A DNA stretch of 64,000 nucleotides, taken from contig NZ_LT732548.1 in NCBI RefSeq assembly GCF_900155685.1, positions 4,321,492 through 4,385,491 on the forward strand, given 5' to 3'. Position 1 is the first letter of the stretch; each line of letters opens with the position of its first letter. The translations under genes were made by a program, and so were the position numbers. Below, in pieces: positions 9,801 to 16,993 of the stretch. The notes under the pieces are model-generated. The model saw only the letters and a program-made list of their open reading frames with translations, was not told the origin of the DNA and ran no database searches. Source of the DNA: Paenibacillus bouchesdurhonensis (GTDB taxonomy: Bacteria > Bacillota > Bacilli > Paenibacillales > Paenibacillaceae).

Positions 9801-9967
9801 ATCATCCTTATAAGCTGCCTCCAAGCGATAAAACCGTGCTGCGCGTCAATTACAAGCAGATGGGCGTTGGCGGGGACGACAGTTGGGGCGCGCCGACGCA
9901 TGAGGAGTTCACCCTTCCGGCAAACCGGATCTATACATTCAAATTTGCGCTGCAAGCGATAAAATAA
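6839..9967 (+). CDS. lacZ: GH2 beta-galactosidase (LacZ type)
   Basis: 1042 residues when started at the TTG at 6839, which has GGGAGTGG 6-8 bases upstream; the in-frame ATG at 6797 has no ribosome site and lies next to a possible -10 box. The size and domain order fit long LacZ enzymes: sugar-binding jelly roll, immunoglobulin-like domain, TIM barrel, second immunoglobulin-like domain and the C-terminal beta-galactosidase small-chain domain. The acid/base Glu is E480 in SLGNES and the nucleophile is E547 in ICEYSHAMGNS. No signal peptide is seen, so it acts in the cytoplasm on beta-galactosides. It stands alone between a dead regulator and a terminator. Confidence 0.9.
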   Translation: MRQKLIYQPPANGYPEWNNNPEIFQINRMEAHASKMSFHTVNEALAGDKTASAYYRSLNGAWKFAFAETPAQRCIDFYKLDYDYSDWADLPVPSHWQFHGYDYPQYTNVRYPWAESEPELQAPFAPTVYNPVGSYIRTFTVPEEWKDQPVYLSFQGVESAFYVWVNGELVGYSEDTFTPAEFDITAYLVTGENKLAVEVYRWCDASWLEDQDFWRLSGIFREVYLYSAPPLHIADFFVRTKLDDAYKHAQLNVDVKLEDYFISKAGCTVEMQLYDADRQGVWDDPYSSEVSFQEGLEQAVKLTAPVQHPLKWSAESPNLYTLVLSLKDEARQLLEAVSCKVGFRTFELKDGLMEINGKRIVFKGVNRHEFSCDKGRAITKEDMIRDIELMKTYNINAVRTSHYPNQSLWYELCDEYGLYVIDETNLETHGAWEYGQKGLNERNIPGSKPEWRDNVLDRCNSMFQRDKNHPSIIIWSLGNESYGGDNFIAMHKFFKQADPTRLVHYEGIFHYRESEAASDMESTMYIKPKEVEQYARNNPKKPYIICEYSHAMGNSCGGLHLYTELFDRYEILQGAFIWDWVDQAIRTKTSDGIEYMAYGGDFGESPHDGNFCGNGLIFADRTVTPKLDEVKKCYQNVKFEGVNLEEGRIRITNQFLFTDLNSYALKWEILLDGEIHQSGTAGLNLPPGESTELVIPNLLSNDQLTAEQYKREAILTVSLVTREAAKWANAGHEIAWEQFIITPYYKKELPSADSIAAVSAKEVDEDLIVSGDGFALRLSRVTGNLLSYDSSGTELLAEPVKPNFWRAVTDNDLGNKLDKRCRIWREVSENRQLSEFTWKQEGSTIVITSRYILATTPLSTVSVEYRILPSGRIEVCEELVPGSGLPEIPEIGMMFILSGRLDTIAWYGRGPHDNYCDRNTGAKVGRYSGAVLEQFVPYLRPQECGNKTDVRFACLTEGTDGPGLRIEASSLMEVCALPWTPLELEAHDHPYKLPPSDKTVLRVNYKQMGVGGDDSWGAPTHEEFTLPANRIYTFKFALQAIK

Positions 9968-10030
9968 GAGATTTAACGGGTCTGTTTCTTCGGAATCATT
10001 TTTCTCACTTAGTTTAATATTTAAAAATTA

Positions 10031-10084
10031 AAAAGCGTGGGTCACGTTATAGGGTCAGTCCCTAACAGTGATCCACGCTTTTTT
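10031..10084. terminator. Bidirectional terminator between convergent genes
   Basis: A long stem (10031-10045 with 10068-10084, one G-T mismatch) with an inner AGGG/CCCT hairpin, A-tract on the left and T-tract on the right. It separates the GH2 gene and the convergent SGNH gene. Confidence 0.88.
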
Positions 10085-10098
10085 CAAAACCTTCTAAA

Positions 10099-10722
10099 TT
10101 ATAAACCGCAAGTCCGTAACCAGGCGTCGGCAATAAGCTCGTGCCCTGCGGGCGACGGATGTACTCCATCCCCGGCCCAATAAGCCGGCTCTGCTTTGCT
10201 GCAGGCTGCAGCAAACAATCCATCCAACGGGACAAGCAGCGCTCCGAATTCCCGTGCCAATTGGCGTACGACCTGAATTTTAGGATCCAAATCCTCTCTC
10301 CAGCCTTTCCGGTCTTCGGGATGAGGTAATACAAAAGGCTCGACCAAAACTAGTCTAGCATCCAGCGACTTTGTGGTTCGCTCCAGCAAGTCACGGTAAT
10401 ACGTCTCGAATTGTTGACTTGTCGTCGGCATGCCGTTGTCATAACGGCGCCAGGTATCGTTAATGCCGATATAAATAGATACGATCGTAGGTTTGAGCGC
10501 AAGGCAATCCTCATCCCAGCGCCCCTGTAAATCCACGGCTCGATTTCCGCTAATGCCGCGATTGAGAAACTTTAGATTTTTCTCTGGATAACGATGTCCC
10601 AATCGCCCTGCAATCAATAAAGGATAGCCATGGCCGAGCGAGTTATAATCGCTATAATCCCGTCCCGCATCCGTTATGCTGTCTCCTTGAAATAGAATGA
10701 CATCATCTTGTTTCAAAAACAC
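10099..10722 (-). CDS. SGNH/GDSL-type hydrolase
   Basis: 207 residues, GTG start with GGAGG 8 bases upstream. All SGNH blocks are visible: FQGDSITD near residue 11 (catalytic Ser), RGISGN (Gly, oxyanion hole), IYIGINDTW (Asn) and DGVHPSPAG near the C-terminus (Asp and His). Such enzymes are lipase-like esterases, here of the short cytoplasmic type often annotated as lysophospholipase-L1-like or carbohydrate acetylesterases. It is the last gene of the L-galactose operon, 27 bp after the LgoD-like dehydrogenase, so removing acyl groups from an imported galactose-containing sugar is a reasonable but unproven role. Confidence 0.8.
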   Translation of the reverse strand: MFLKQDDVILFQGDSITDAGRDYSDYNSLGHGYPLLIAGRLGHRYPEKNLKFLNRGISGNRAVDLQGRWDEDCLALKPTIVSIYIGINDTWRRYDNGMPTTSQQFETYYRDLLERTTKSLDARLVLVEPFVLPHPEDRKGWREDLDPKIQVVRQLAREFGALLVPLDGLFAAACSKAEPAYWAGDGVHPSPAGHELIADAWLRTCGL

Positions 10723-10749
10723 GCTTAGTACCTCCTCTGAATTGCCTGA

Positions 10750-11772
10750 CTAGTCTTCCAATGTTACCACTGCCTTAATCACCTTCGATTCGGGCTTCAG
10801 CCATGCATCAAATTCGCTGATCATATTTCCAAAGGCAGAGCCGTGCGTTACGTACCGGCTTATATCCATATGGCCCTCTAGAATCGCACGCAGCACATGA
10901 TCAAAATCCTCTTTGGTCGCATTTCGGCTGCCCATTAAAGTCAGCTCGCGCTTGTGGAATTCCGGATCATCAAACGTAATTTCATCCTTCACCAGGCCGA
11001 CGAAGACGATTCGCCCTCCATGAGAGGCCAATTCAAATGCCCCCGTCATCGACCTGGCGTTGCCGGTAGCGTCAAACACAACTGACGGGAATTCTCCCTT
11101 TGTTATGAAGGAAATCCGCTCTTTAGGCTTGCTCTGAGCGTTAACAGTATCATTGACCTTGGCCCAGGAGCGGCAATGCTTGAGACGTTCTTCATTCACA
11201 TCCATCGCGATGACTTTGGCCCCAAGCGCCTTGGCAAGCGCCATAATGCCAAGCCCGATCGGCCCAGCACCGATGACGAGCGCCGTCTCTCCGGCCTTAA
11301 GTCCGGAGCGGCGAACAGCATGAGCGCCGATGGCCAGTGGCTCCAGCATAGCTGCTTGATCCAGCGTAAGTCCTTCTGTTTTGATCAAATGGCTTATCGG
11401 TACAGCGATTCGTTCCCGCATGCCCCCGTCAATGTGCACGCCAAATACCTTCATCGACACACAGCAATTGGTTTTACCACTGCGGCAAGCAATGCATTCC
11501 CCGCAGTGGATATAGGGAATAATGCTAACCTGGTCGCCAACAGACAGCCCATAACTATTTTCGTCAAGCGCTTCGATTGTTCCTGCTAATTCGTGTCCTA
11601 GCACTCGCGGATAGTTGAAATAGGGTTGGTTGCCTTGATACGCATGCAGGTCGGTGCCGCATATTCCGATTCGCTGAATACGCACAATCGCTTCTCCCTT
11701 GTTCAGAGCCGGCTCCGGCAAGTCCTCCCGGTATACGAATTTCCCGGCCTCCTCACACACGATCCCTCTCAT
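10750..11772 (-). CDS. lgoD: Zinc-dependent L-galactonate 5-dehydrogenase, LgoD type
   Basis: 340 residues, medium-chain zinc dehydrogenase. Catalytic zinc ligands C38, H60, E61 and E144; structural zinc cysteines C90, C93, C96 and C104; Rossmann motif VIGAGPIGLG at 167-176. From memory of the E. coli protein, stretches such as GNQPYFNYPRVLGHE, SGKTNCC and DPEFHKRELTLMGSRNAT are close to LgoD (YjjN), which oxidises L-galactonate to D-tagaturonate. The start overlaps the stop of the upstream aldo/keto reductase by 4 bp, showing tight coupling. The product would feed UxaB, encoded at 29779-31191. Other sugar-alcohol dehydrogenase activities cannot be excluded. Confidence 0.75.
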   Translation of the reverse strand: MRGIVCEEAGKFVYREDLPEPALNKGEAIVRIQRIGICGTDLHAYQGNQPYFNYPRVLGHELAGTIEALDENSYGLSVGDQVSIIPYIHCGECIACRSGKTNCCVSMKVFGVHIDGGMRERIAVPISHLIKTEGLTLDQAAMLEPLAIGAHAVRRSGLKAGETALVIGAGPIGLGIMALAKALGAKVIAMDVNEERLKHCRSWAKVNDTVNAQSKPKERISFITKGEFPSVVFDATGNARSMTGAFELASHGGRIVFVGLVKDEITFDDPEFHKRELTLMGSRNATKEDFDHVLRAILEGHMDISRYVTHGSAFGNMISEFDAWLKPESKVIKAVVTLED

Positions 11773-12752
11773 GCTTTCCGCCCCCCTTCAATCGGCTCAA
11801 CCGAGCCGCTGTTCCGGCGTTGCTCATTGTATTCTTCCAAGCCGCTTCTCCAAGATTCGTTATGAATGGGTGCCAGTATTTCCAGCACTTTATTCAGCAG
11901 CGCCTCGTTCAGCGGTTCATCTGTCCAACGTGCATTATTGACAATATTCTCGCAGTTGGCTGTGCTGACCAAGGTTGTCGGAATAAGCTCATTATGCGTA
12001 GAGAATTGTACGGCCAGCTTCGCTATGTCCTCCCCTTGGGATGCACAATAATCGATAGCTTGCTGGCAGACTGCCTTCACTCTCGCATCGGCTGGATGCC
12101 AATCCGGCATCCCTTGACCGCTCAACAATCCCATTGACAGCGGGGAAGCATTCACTAAGCCAACCTCCCTTTCCTGCAATAATGGCAGCAAATCAAGCAG
12201 CGAGGTATCGTTCAAGGAATAATGGCAGTAGGAAAGGATCATGTCGATGTCGATTTGCGGCAATATCCGCTCGAACAGCTGCAGCGGCAGCCCGCTGATG
12301 CCTCCGTAGCGAATGATCCCCTGTTCTATTAAACGGTGAAGCGCCGGTACGGCTTCCTCTAGAATGATGCCTGGCGAAACAAACTCGATATCATGCAAAA
12401 ACAAAATATCGAGATAATCCGTCTGCAGCCGATTCAAGCTTTCCTGCACACTGCTGTATATCCGCTTCGCGGTAAAATCGAACGTATCCTCTCCATAGCG
12501 CCCCGCCTTCGTGGATAGCAGGTATTTGTCCCGTGGAATACTCTGCAAAGCTTTGCCCAGCACCGTCTCCGCCTTCGTCAGGCCGTAATACGGCGAGACA
12601 TCGATCAGATTGATCCCTGCATCAATAGCCGCGTGCACCGTGCGGATGCTTTCATTGTCATCCGTTTGACGGAACACAGATCCTAGCGACGAAGCCCCAA
12701 AGCTAAGCACAGATACGTCCAGGCCCGTGTTGCCTAATTTCCGATATTTCAT
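11769..12752 (-). CDS. Aldo/keto reductase, L-galactose dehydrogenase type
   Basis: 327 residues. The AKR catalytic tetrad is present: D51, Y56, K82 and H120. As recalled, several blocks match plant L-galactose dehydrogenase closely: SFGASSLGSVF, DVSPYYG, LHDIEF, ILSYCHYSLNDTSLLDLLP and SPLSMGLL followed by PDWHPA. The enzyme should oxidise L-galactose (or the related L-fucose) at C1 with NAD(P)+ to the lactone. GAGGTGATC precedes the ATG. It lies between the lactonase and the LgoD-like gene, the order expected for a pathway from L-galactose to L-galactonate to D-tagaturonate. D-threo-aldose or L-fucose dehydrogenase is the main alternative. Confidence 0.75.
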   Translation of the reverse strand: MKYRKLGNTGLDVSVLSFGASSLGSVFRQTDDNESIRTVHAAIDAGINLIDVSPYYGLTKAETVLGKALQSIPRDKYLLSTKAGRYGEDTFDFTAKRIYSSVQESLNRLQTDYLDILFLHDIEFVSPGIILEEAVPALHRLIEQGIIRYGGISGLPLQLFERILPQIDIDMILSYCHYSLNDTSLLDLLPLLQEREVGLVNASPLSMGLLSGQGMPDWHPADARVKAVCQQAIDYCASQGEDIAKLAVQFSTHNELIPTTLVSTANCENIVNNARWTDEPLNEALLNKVLEILAPIHNESWRSGLEEYNEQRRNSGSVEPIEGGRKA

Positions 12753-12764
12753 AGCAAGATCACC

Positions 12765-13598
12765 TCATCCAAGTTTATAAAAATCTACGGCGTTCCTGCC
12801 GAACACTCGCGAAAGTTCCGCTTCCCCCCAAGTCTCCGGCAGCGTGCTCAGTAATAGCTCTATCACTTCGCTATACTCACCCGCTAGCAGACAGACGGGC
12901 CAATCGCTTCCAAACATCACTCTCGCAGATCCGAACAATCGGATTATCCGCTCCATATATGGCTTGAAATCTTCCGGCTTCCAATGCTGATGATCCCCTT
13001 CGGTAACCATCCCCGATAATTTGCAGTACATGCCCGGAAACTGCGCTATTTCTTCCATATAAGTAAACCATGGTTCGGTTTCTCCGGTCTTGACGGGCGG
13101 CTTGGCCATGTGATCGATAACTCCGCGCAGGTTCGGAACCTGCCGAATCAGCTCTAAGGTATGCTCCAATTGCCCGGACACGACCAGCAAATCAATCGGA
13201 ACATCCTCGGAGGCATAGCCTTGCAGCGCTTGCACAAAGTCTCTCTCCAAAATCCGGGAACTGTCCGGCATATCTTGAATCATCAAGCGAAATCCGACAA
13301 ATTTAGGATGCCGGCGAAAGCGCTCATAATGCCGCCTGTGATCAGGCTGATGGAGATCAAGCCAGCCCACAACCCCGAGAACGGATGAAGCCTGCTCCGC
13401 AATCGAAAGTATATATTCCGTTTCTTCTACAGTCGGTGCCGCCTGCACAAGAATGCTGCCGTCCAGTCTATGCTCCCTCAATAAGGGCTCTAAATCTACG
13501 GGCAAAAAATCCCGGTAGAGCGTAGGAATATCCGGCGTAATCCAGCCGTAATCCCCCCGTTCGATCCGCCAGTAATGCTGATGAGCATCAATTCGCAT
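12765..13598 (-). CDS. Amidohydrolase-family sugar lactonase (COG3618)
   Basis: 277 residues, amidohydrolase superfamily TIM barrel. Metal-site and catalytic residues seen: H6 and H8 in DAHQHYW, H163 in DHMAKPP, K193 in CKLSGM and D232 in MFGSDWPV. This COG3618 pattern includes L-fucono-, L-galactono- and L-rhamnono-lactonases. First gene of the leftward operon, 12 bp before the L-galactose-dehydrogenase-like gene, so the likely reaction is hydrolysis of L-galactono-lactone to L-galactonate in the cytoplasm. The ribosome site AGGTGTG adjoins one arm of the inverted repeat at 13613-13625. Confidence 0.78.
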   Translation of the reverse strand: MRIDAHQHYWRIERGDYGWITPDIPTLYRDFLPVDLEPLLREHRLDGSILVQAAPTVEETEYILSIAEQASSVLGVVGWLDLHQPDHRRHYERFRRHPKFVGFRLMIQDMPDSSRILERDFVQALQGYASEDVPIDLLVVSGQLEHTLELIRQVPNLRGVIDHMAKPPVKTGETEPWFTYMEEIAQFPGMYCKLSGMVTEGDHQHWKPEDFKPYMERIIRLFGSARVMFGSDWPVCLLAGEYSEVIELLLSTLPETWGEAELSRVFGRNAVDFYKLG

Positions 13599-13612
13599 TT
13601 TATGTCACACCT

Positions 13613-13717
13613 CTATTTATGATATAAATCTATTCATACCTTCATTTTATATGTAAAATATGATAATGTAACACTTCATTCCTGCATTTTTATAACTTAT
13701 TTTGATATCATAAATAG
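13613..13717. promoter_or_regulatory. 13-bp inverted repeats flanking a divergent promoter region
   Basis: CTATTTATGATAT at 13613-13625 and its exact reverse complement at 13705-13717 frame the intergenic region between the lactonase gene and the divergent AraC gene, about 92 bp from arm to arm. Each arm lies just upstream of the ribosome site of its gene. The symmetry suggests a pair of binding sites for the AraC protein at 13743-14633, possibly with looping. Confidence 0.6.
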
Positions 13718-13742
13718 AACATGATGGAAGGAGTGAGCCCAT

Positions 13743-14633
13743 ATTCATCCGCTTCGCAAGCCTTTTTTTGGCGATCCTTTGTTCCCGTTCGAGATCGTTT
13801 ATAAAGCGGTAAAAAGACAGCGGGATGAGCTGCCCGATCATCTGCACGACCGTTATGAGCTTGTATATATTCATCAAGGCAGCGGGAGTTTTTTTATCAA
13901 CAACACGTTATACGAGAAGAAGCCGGGCGATTTGTTCATCATTCCCGGCAATACGATACATCATGCCCTGCCTGATCGGGACGAGCCCATCGTATCAACA
14001 GCCGTTTACTTCGCGCCGGCATTGCTCACGACCAGCTCTCTGGATGATTCGTATTCCCATCTGCTATGCTATGAGCTTGCGCGAAAGAGGAAAATATTCA
14101 AAATCGAGCTGTCCGGCGATCTTAAGAATATTACGGAAACGGCCCTGGAGAACATCAACGAAGAAATCATTTGTCAGCGTTTAGGCTATCGCGAAGCGAT
14201 CCGCTTGCTTGTGTGCCATTTACTGCTGCATATCAACCGGCTATCTCTGCAAGAATGGAAAGAAATCAGCGATAGCTCCAAGATAGGCCCTCAATGGATC
14301 AGGGATGCCCTGCGGTACATAGACGAGCATCCCGAACATCGCATCGGGCTAGCGCAGCTCGCTGATGATGCCAATGTTTCCCCGCCTCATTTCTCGCGGG
14401 TATTCAAGCAGTTGACGGCGATGAACGTTACGGATTATATCAATGCCAAGCGAATTATCCGTGCTAAGGAAATGCTGCTGCAGTCGGAGGACAAAATCAA
14501 CGTCGTTGCAGAACGCTGCGGCTTCGATACGCCGGCTCATTTTCATCGTATTTTTAAAGCATTGACAGGATTAACGCCGAAGGAATACAGAACAAGCCCG
14601 GAGGCAAAAAAAGAGCCCTACCCCATTCCTTGA
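13743..14633 (+). CDS. AraC-family regulator, probable ATT start
   Basis: About 296 residues. The first ordinary start codon in frame is TTG at 13779, but it has no ribosome site and would remove the conserved opening PLRKPFFGDPLFPF. The in-frame ATT at 13743 lies 9-10 bases after GGAAGGAG and restores that N-terminus, so a rare ATT start (or an ATG lost by mutation) is likely. A cupin domain (LPDHLHDRYELVYIHQGSG, GNTIHHALP) is followed by the double helix-turn-helix (LAQLADDANVSPPHFSRVFK; AERCGFDTPAHFHRIFKALT; TPKEYR). Divergent from the L-galactose operon, it is the likely local regulator. Confidence 0.8.
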   Translation: MHPLRKPFFGDPLFPFEIVYKAVKRQRDELPDHLHDRYELVYIHQGSGSFFINNTLYEKKPGDLFIIPGNTIHHALPDRDEPIVSTAVYFAPALLTTSSLDDSYSHLLCYELARKRKIFKIELSGDLKNITETALENINEEIICQRLGYREAIRLLVCHLLLHINRLSLQEWKEISDSSKIGPQWIRDALRYIDEHPEHRIGLAQLADDANVSPPHFSRVFKQLTAMNVTDYINAKRIIRAKEMLLQSEDKINVVAERCGFDTPAHFHRIFKALTGLTPKEYRTSPEAKKEPYPIP

Positions 14634-14705
14634 TGGCCATGCTGCTAAACAGCATAATTCAAAAAAAGGGTATGACTCTTATGACGATTTATATGAAACT
14701 AACGA

Positions 14706-15068
14706 TCACCATGAACTAAGGGCTAATCCGTTGCTATGCAAACAAATCGGCTCCGACCATGGCCCTTCCAGCCGATCCGCTACCATCAGGTAGCTTTCAC
14801 AATCTAGTGAAGGGCGCGTGGAGCTCTTGAGATCGGAATAGATCAAATAAAATTGATGGTCATGATAGCTCAGTTGCGGGGTGCAGGGGTTAAGATTTGG
14901 ACTTCCATTCCATTCGCCTTGGTCGGTGACAATATCCGTATAATACTCCCACTGCTCCAAATCCTTGGACTGATAGATCCGCACACCCGGCAAGCCGTCA
15001 ATCGAAGGTAGCGCTGCATAGTAGATGTCCCTGACGCTAATAATGCTCGTATTCGCATCCAAACTCAT
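14706..15068 (-). pseudogene. Truncated GH43 glycosidase
   Basis: Only about 120 residues remain of an enzyme family that usually has 300-550. Recognisable GH43 blocks: LPGVRIYQSKDLEQWEYY, PQLSYHDHQFYLIYSDLKSS and LEGPWSEPI. The N-terminal motif that should carry the catalytic base (usually a PDPS-like sequence) reads ANTSI. The frame breaks where family members continue with a DPSLF motif, and the rest is absent before the convergent AraC gene. The ATG at 15068 has a good ribosome site (GAGGAGTAG) and lies 5 bp after the CE8 stop, so it was once a coupled operon member, probably an arabinofuranosidase or xylosidase. Confidence 0.75.
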
Positions 15069-15073
15069 AGGCT

Positions 15074-16090
15074 CTACTCCTCTTTTCGCTGCCAAAAATC
15101 TGTACCGGCAAAAACTTGTTCCTTTCTAAGCGACTTGGACTCCGGCTCATTCTCATAAATACCTGCCCACGGGACTCGCTGGTAGCGTAAGACCTCCGCA
15201 TGACGAACGCCATACTCTTCATAGCGCACGCTCGCTTGATTGGCAAGGTCGTTCCAGTTGTCCCAGCCAAGCGGATGAATGTGATCGCCCAGGATGCAAT
15301 TTACGTATGCAGTCTTGGCATATTCGCGCCAAGGTCTCCCTAAGTACACGTCTGCAACTCCGGGAGCCGCCGTTAGGAAGCAGCGATGAAACACATAGCC
15401 GTGCTCTTGTCCCGCCGGCGTAGAAGCCGCCGTGATATAACCTGCTTGATCCTCGTAATGACGCAGGCTTCTTAGCTCGCAAGTGTCGAAATAGGCAGTC
15501 GCTCCGCCAAAGATAAAATCCACGGTTCCTTCGATATAGCAATTTTCGTACAATTGACGGTAATGAGCATGGCGCTCCCGGAGCGGGATTCCGCCGAACT
15601 CCGCCCGTTCTCTCGGCGCTGGCGGCAGCGGTCCTGTAAATAACGTATCCTGGTGAGCCTTAAAGGAGCAATTCCGGAATACGGCCAAATCGCAGTGTGC
15701 ATACACGGCTAACGCCTGACCGATATCCGGCCCCTGGCCTGCCGTATTTGTCACTACTATATTTTCTACAACCAGATCGCTGCCGCCTAGAAACAAAGTC
15801 GGTGTCCCGAACGTCTCGATGCGCTCACCGCGCTCGTCCAACTCTTGCGCATACCGCCTACCGGCAATTTCGACGTATCCTAGGCCAATGATCCGTAAAT
15901 GCGAGCGGTAAATGAGCACGTTCTCTTCATATACTCCTGACAATATATACAGCGTCTGAATCGTACCCGCAGTGTACCTCTCCAGGAAATCGATCGCCGC
16001 TTGAATCGTACGGAAATGACAGAATGACTCTTGTCCTACTATGATATGATCCGGTATATGGTTCGGAAGTTGCTTCGTTAACTCGCCCAT
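15074..16090 (-). CDS. CE8 pectin methylesterase, apparently intracellular
   Basis: 338 residues, right-handed beta-helix pectinesterase. It removes methyl groups from homogalacturonan. Conserved blocks: GQALAVYAHCD, AHQDTLF (catalytic Gln and Asp nearby), GTVDFIFGGATAYF (catalytic Asp) and LGRPWREYAKTAYVNC (substrate-binding Arg and Trp). No signal peptide is visible at MGELTKQLPNHIPDHIIVG, unlike secreted plant-pathogen enzymes, so it probably demethylates short imported oligogalacturonides. The start follows the upstream hydrolase stop after one base, with GGAG inside that gene's end. Confidence 0.88.
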   Translation of the reverse strand: MGELTKQLPNHIPDHIIVGQESFCHFRTIQAAIDFLERYTAGTIQTLYILSGVYEENVLIYRSHLRIIGLGYVEIAGRRYAQELDERGERIETFGTPTLFLGGSDLVVENIVVTNTAGQGPDIGQALAVYAHCDLAVFRNCSFKAHQDTLFTGPLPPAPRERAEFGGIPLRERHAHYRQLYENCYIEGTVDFIFGGATAYFDTCELRSLRHYEDQAGYITAASTPAGQEHGYVFHRCFLTAAPGVADVYLGRPWREYAKTAYVNCILGDHIHPLGWDNWNDLANQASVRYEEYGVRHAEVLRYQRVPWAGIYENEPESKSLRKEQVFAGTDFWQRKEE

Positions 16091-16091
16091 T

Positions 16092-16982
16092 CTACAGATG
16101 CTCCGCCAAAAATTGCTGCCAGGCTACCCGCATCTCCATCGTCTCCATATGACCGGCACTGGATATTACGGGCTGCCAGTGGTCAGCTTTGCCCGCAGCT
16201 TGGTAGGCCTCATATAGCCCGTCCGCCAAATCCTCAACGCCCTCAATCGGAGTCATCCGGTCGTTTCTTCCGACCATGCTCATCCGGGCACGAGGCACAA
16301 TCAGTTTCTGAATGTCCAAGGTTTTAAAGTGCTTTAACAAGCCGGGGACATAAGAATAGAATCCATGATGATCCAGACCTCTTTTAACAATAAGGGTCTC
16401 CGCGTCAACTTGTCCGCAAATATCGATCGAGACCTTGATCCGCTCATCCAGAGCCGCCATCCACCAAGACATCATGGCTCCCATCGACATCCCCATCGTC
16501 GCAATGCGAGAGCCGTCGATATCTTCGCGTTGACACATATAATCCACCATGCGCATATTATCGTAGATCATCATGCCCCACATCACTCTGCCTCGCCAAA
16601 GCATTTCCTTAACTAGCTCGCTCTCCTTCTTGCCGCCGCGCTCATTAAAGCCCCACATATCGATACAACAGGCCGCATAGCCCATCCCCGTAAGAACCTT
16701 GGCAAAGGAGGGCTCCTGCAAATAATGGCTGCTCTTAATAAATTCCTTGCGTCCCCGCTCGTAATCCCCGCCATGAGAGTGATTCACAACAACGAGTGGA
16801 AACGGCCCCTCTCCATGTAAAGGTTTAGCCACATAAGCGGGTACTTGTTCGATTCCGTTTAAATCGAGCACCAAAGTTTCCAACCAATAACCATCGTGCT
16901 CCTCCTGGGTCAATACCTTTGCTGAAATTGGCTTATTGACAGGCAGGTCTCCTAACAATCCTTTTAATCGCTCACGTGTCAT
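16092..16982 (-). CDS. Alpha/beta-hydrolase (dienelactone-hydrolase/acetyl-esterase like)
   Basis: 296 residues from the ATG at 16982, which has GAGGTGGAG 5 bases upstream; an ATG at 16997 lies inside the upstream gene with no site. Serine-hydrolase features: HSHGG oxyanion region near residue 70, nucleophile Ser in TMGMSMGAMM, acidic residue in VGRNDRMTP and catalytic His in SAGHMETMEM. No signal peptide. Its place between the GH28 and CE8 genes suggests removal of acetyl or other ester groups from pectic oligosaccharides; the exact ester is unknown. Confidence 0.78.
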   Translation of the reverse strand: MTRERLKGLLGDLPVNKPISAKVLTQEEHDGYWLETLVLDLNGIEQVPAYVAKPLHGEGPFPLVVVNHSHGGDYERGRKEFIKSSHYLQEPSFAKVLTGMGYAACCIDMWGFNERGGKKESELVKEMLWRGRVMWGMMIYDNMRMVDYMCQREDIDGSRIATMGMSMGAMMSWWMAALDERIKVSIDICGQVDAETLIVKRGLDHHGFYSYVPGLLKHFKTLDIQKLIVPRARMSMVGRNDRMTPIEGVEDLADGLYEAYQAAGKADHWQPVISSAGHMETMEMRVAWQQFLAEHL

Positions 16983-16993
16983 AACACTCCACC

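Noticed and set aside
12765..13598. Assignment of the three-gene operon to L-fucose or L-rhamnose breakdown
   Set aside because: The lactonase and dehydrogenase families could fit, but the expected sugar-acid dehydratase and aldolase are missing and the third gene resembles L-galactonate dehydrogenase.
14638..14654. Hairpin ATGCTG-ctaaa-CAGCAT after the AraC gene as a terminator
   Set aside because: It is short, and no T-tract follows in the direction of either gene.
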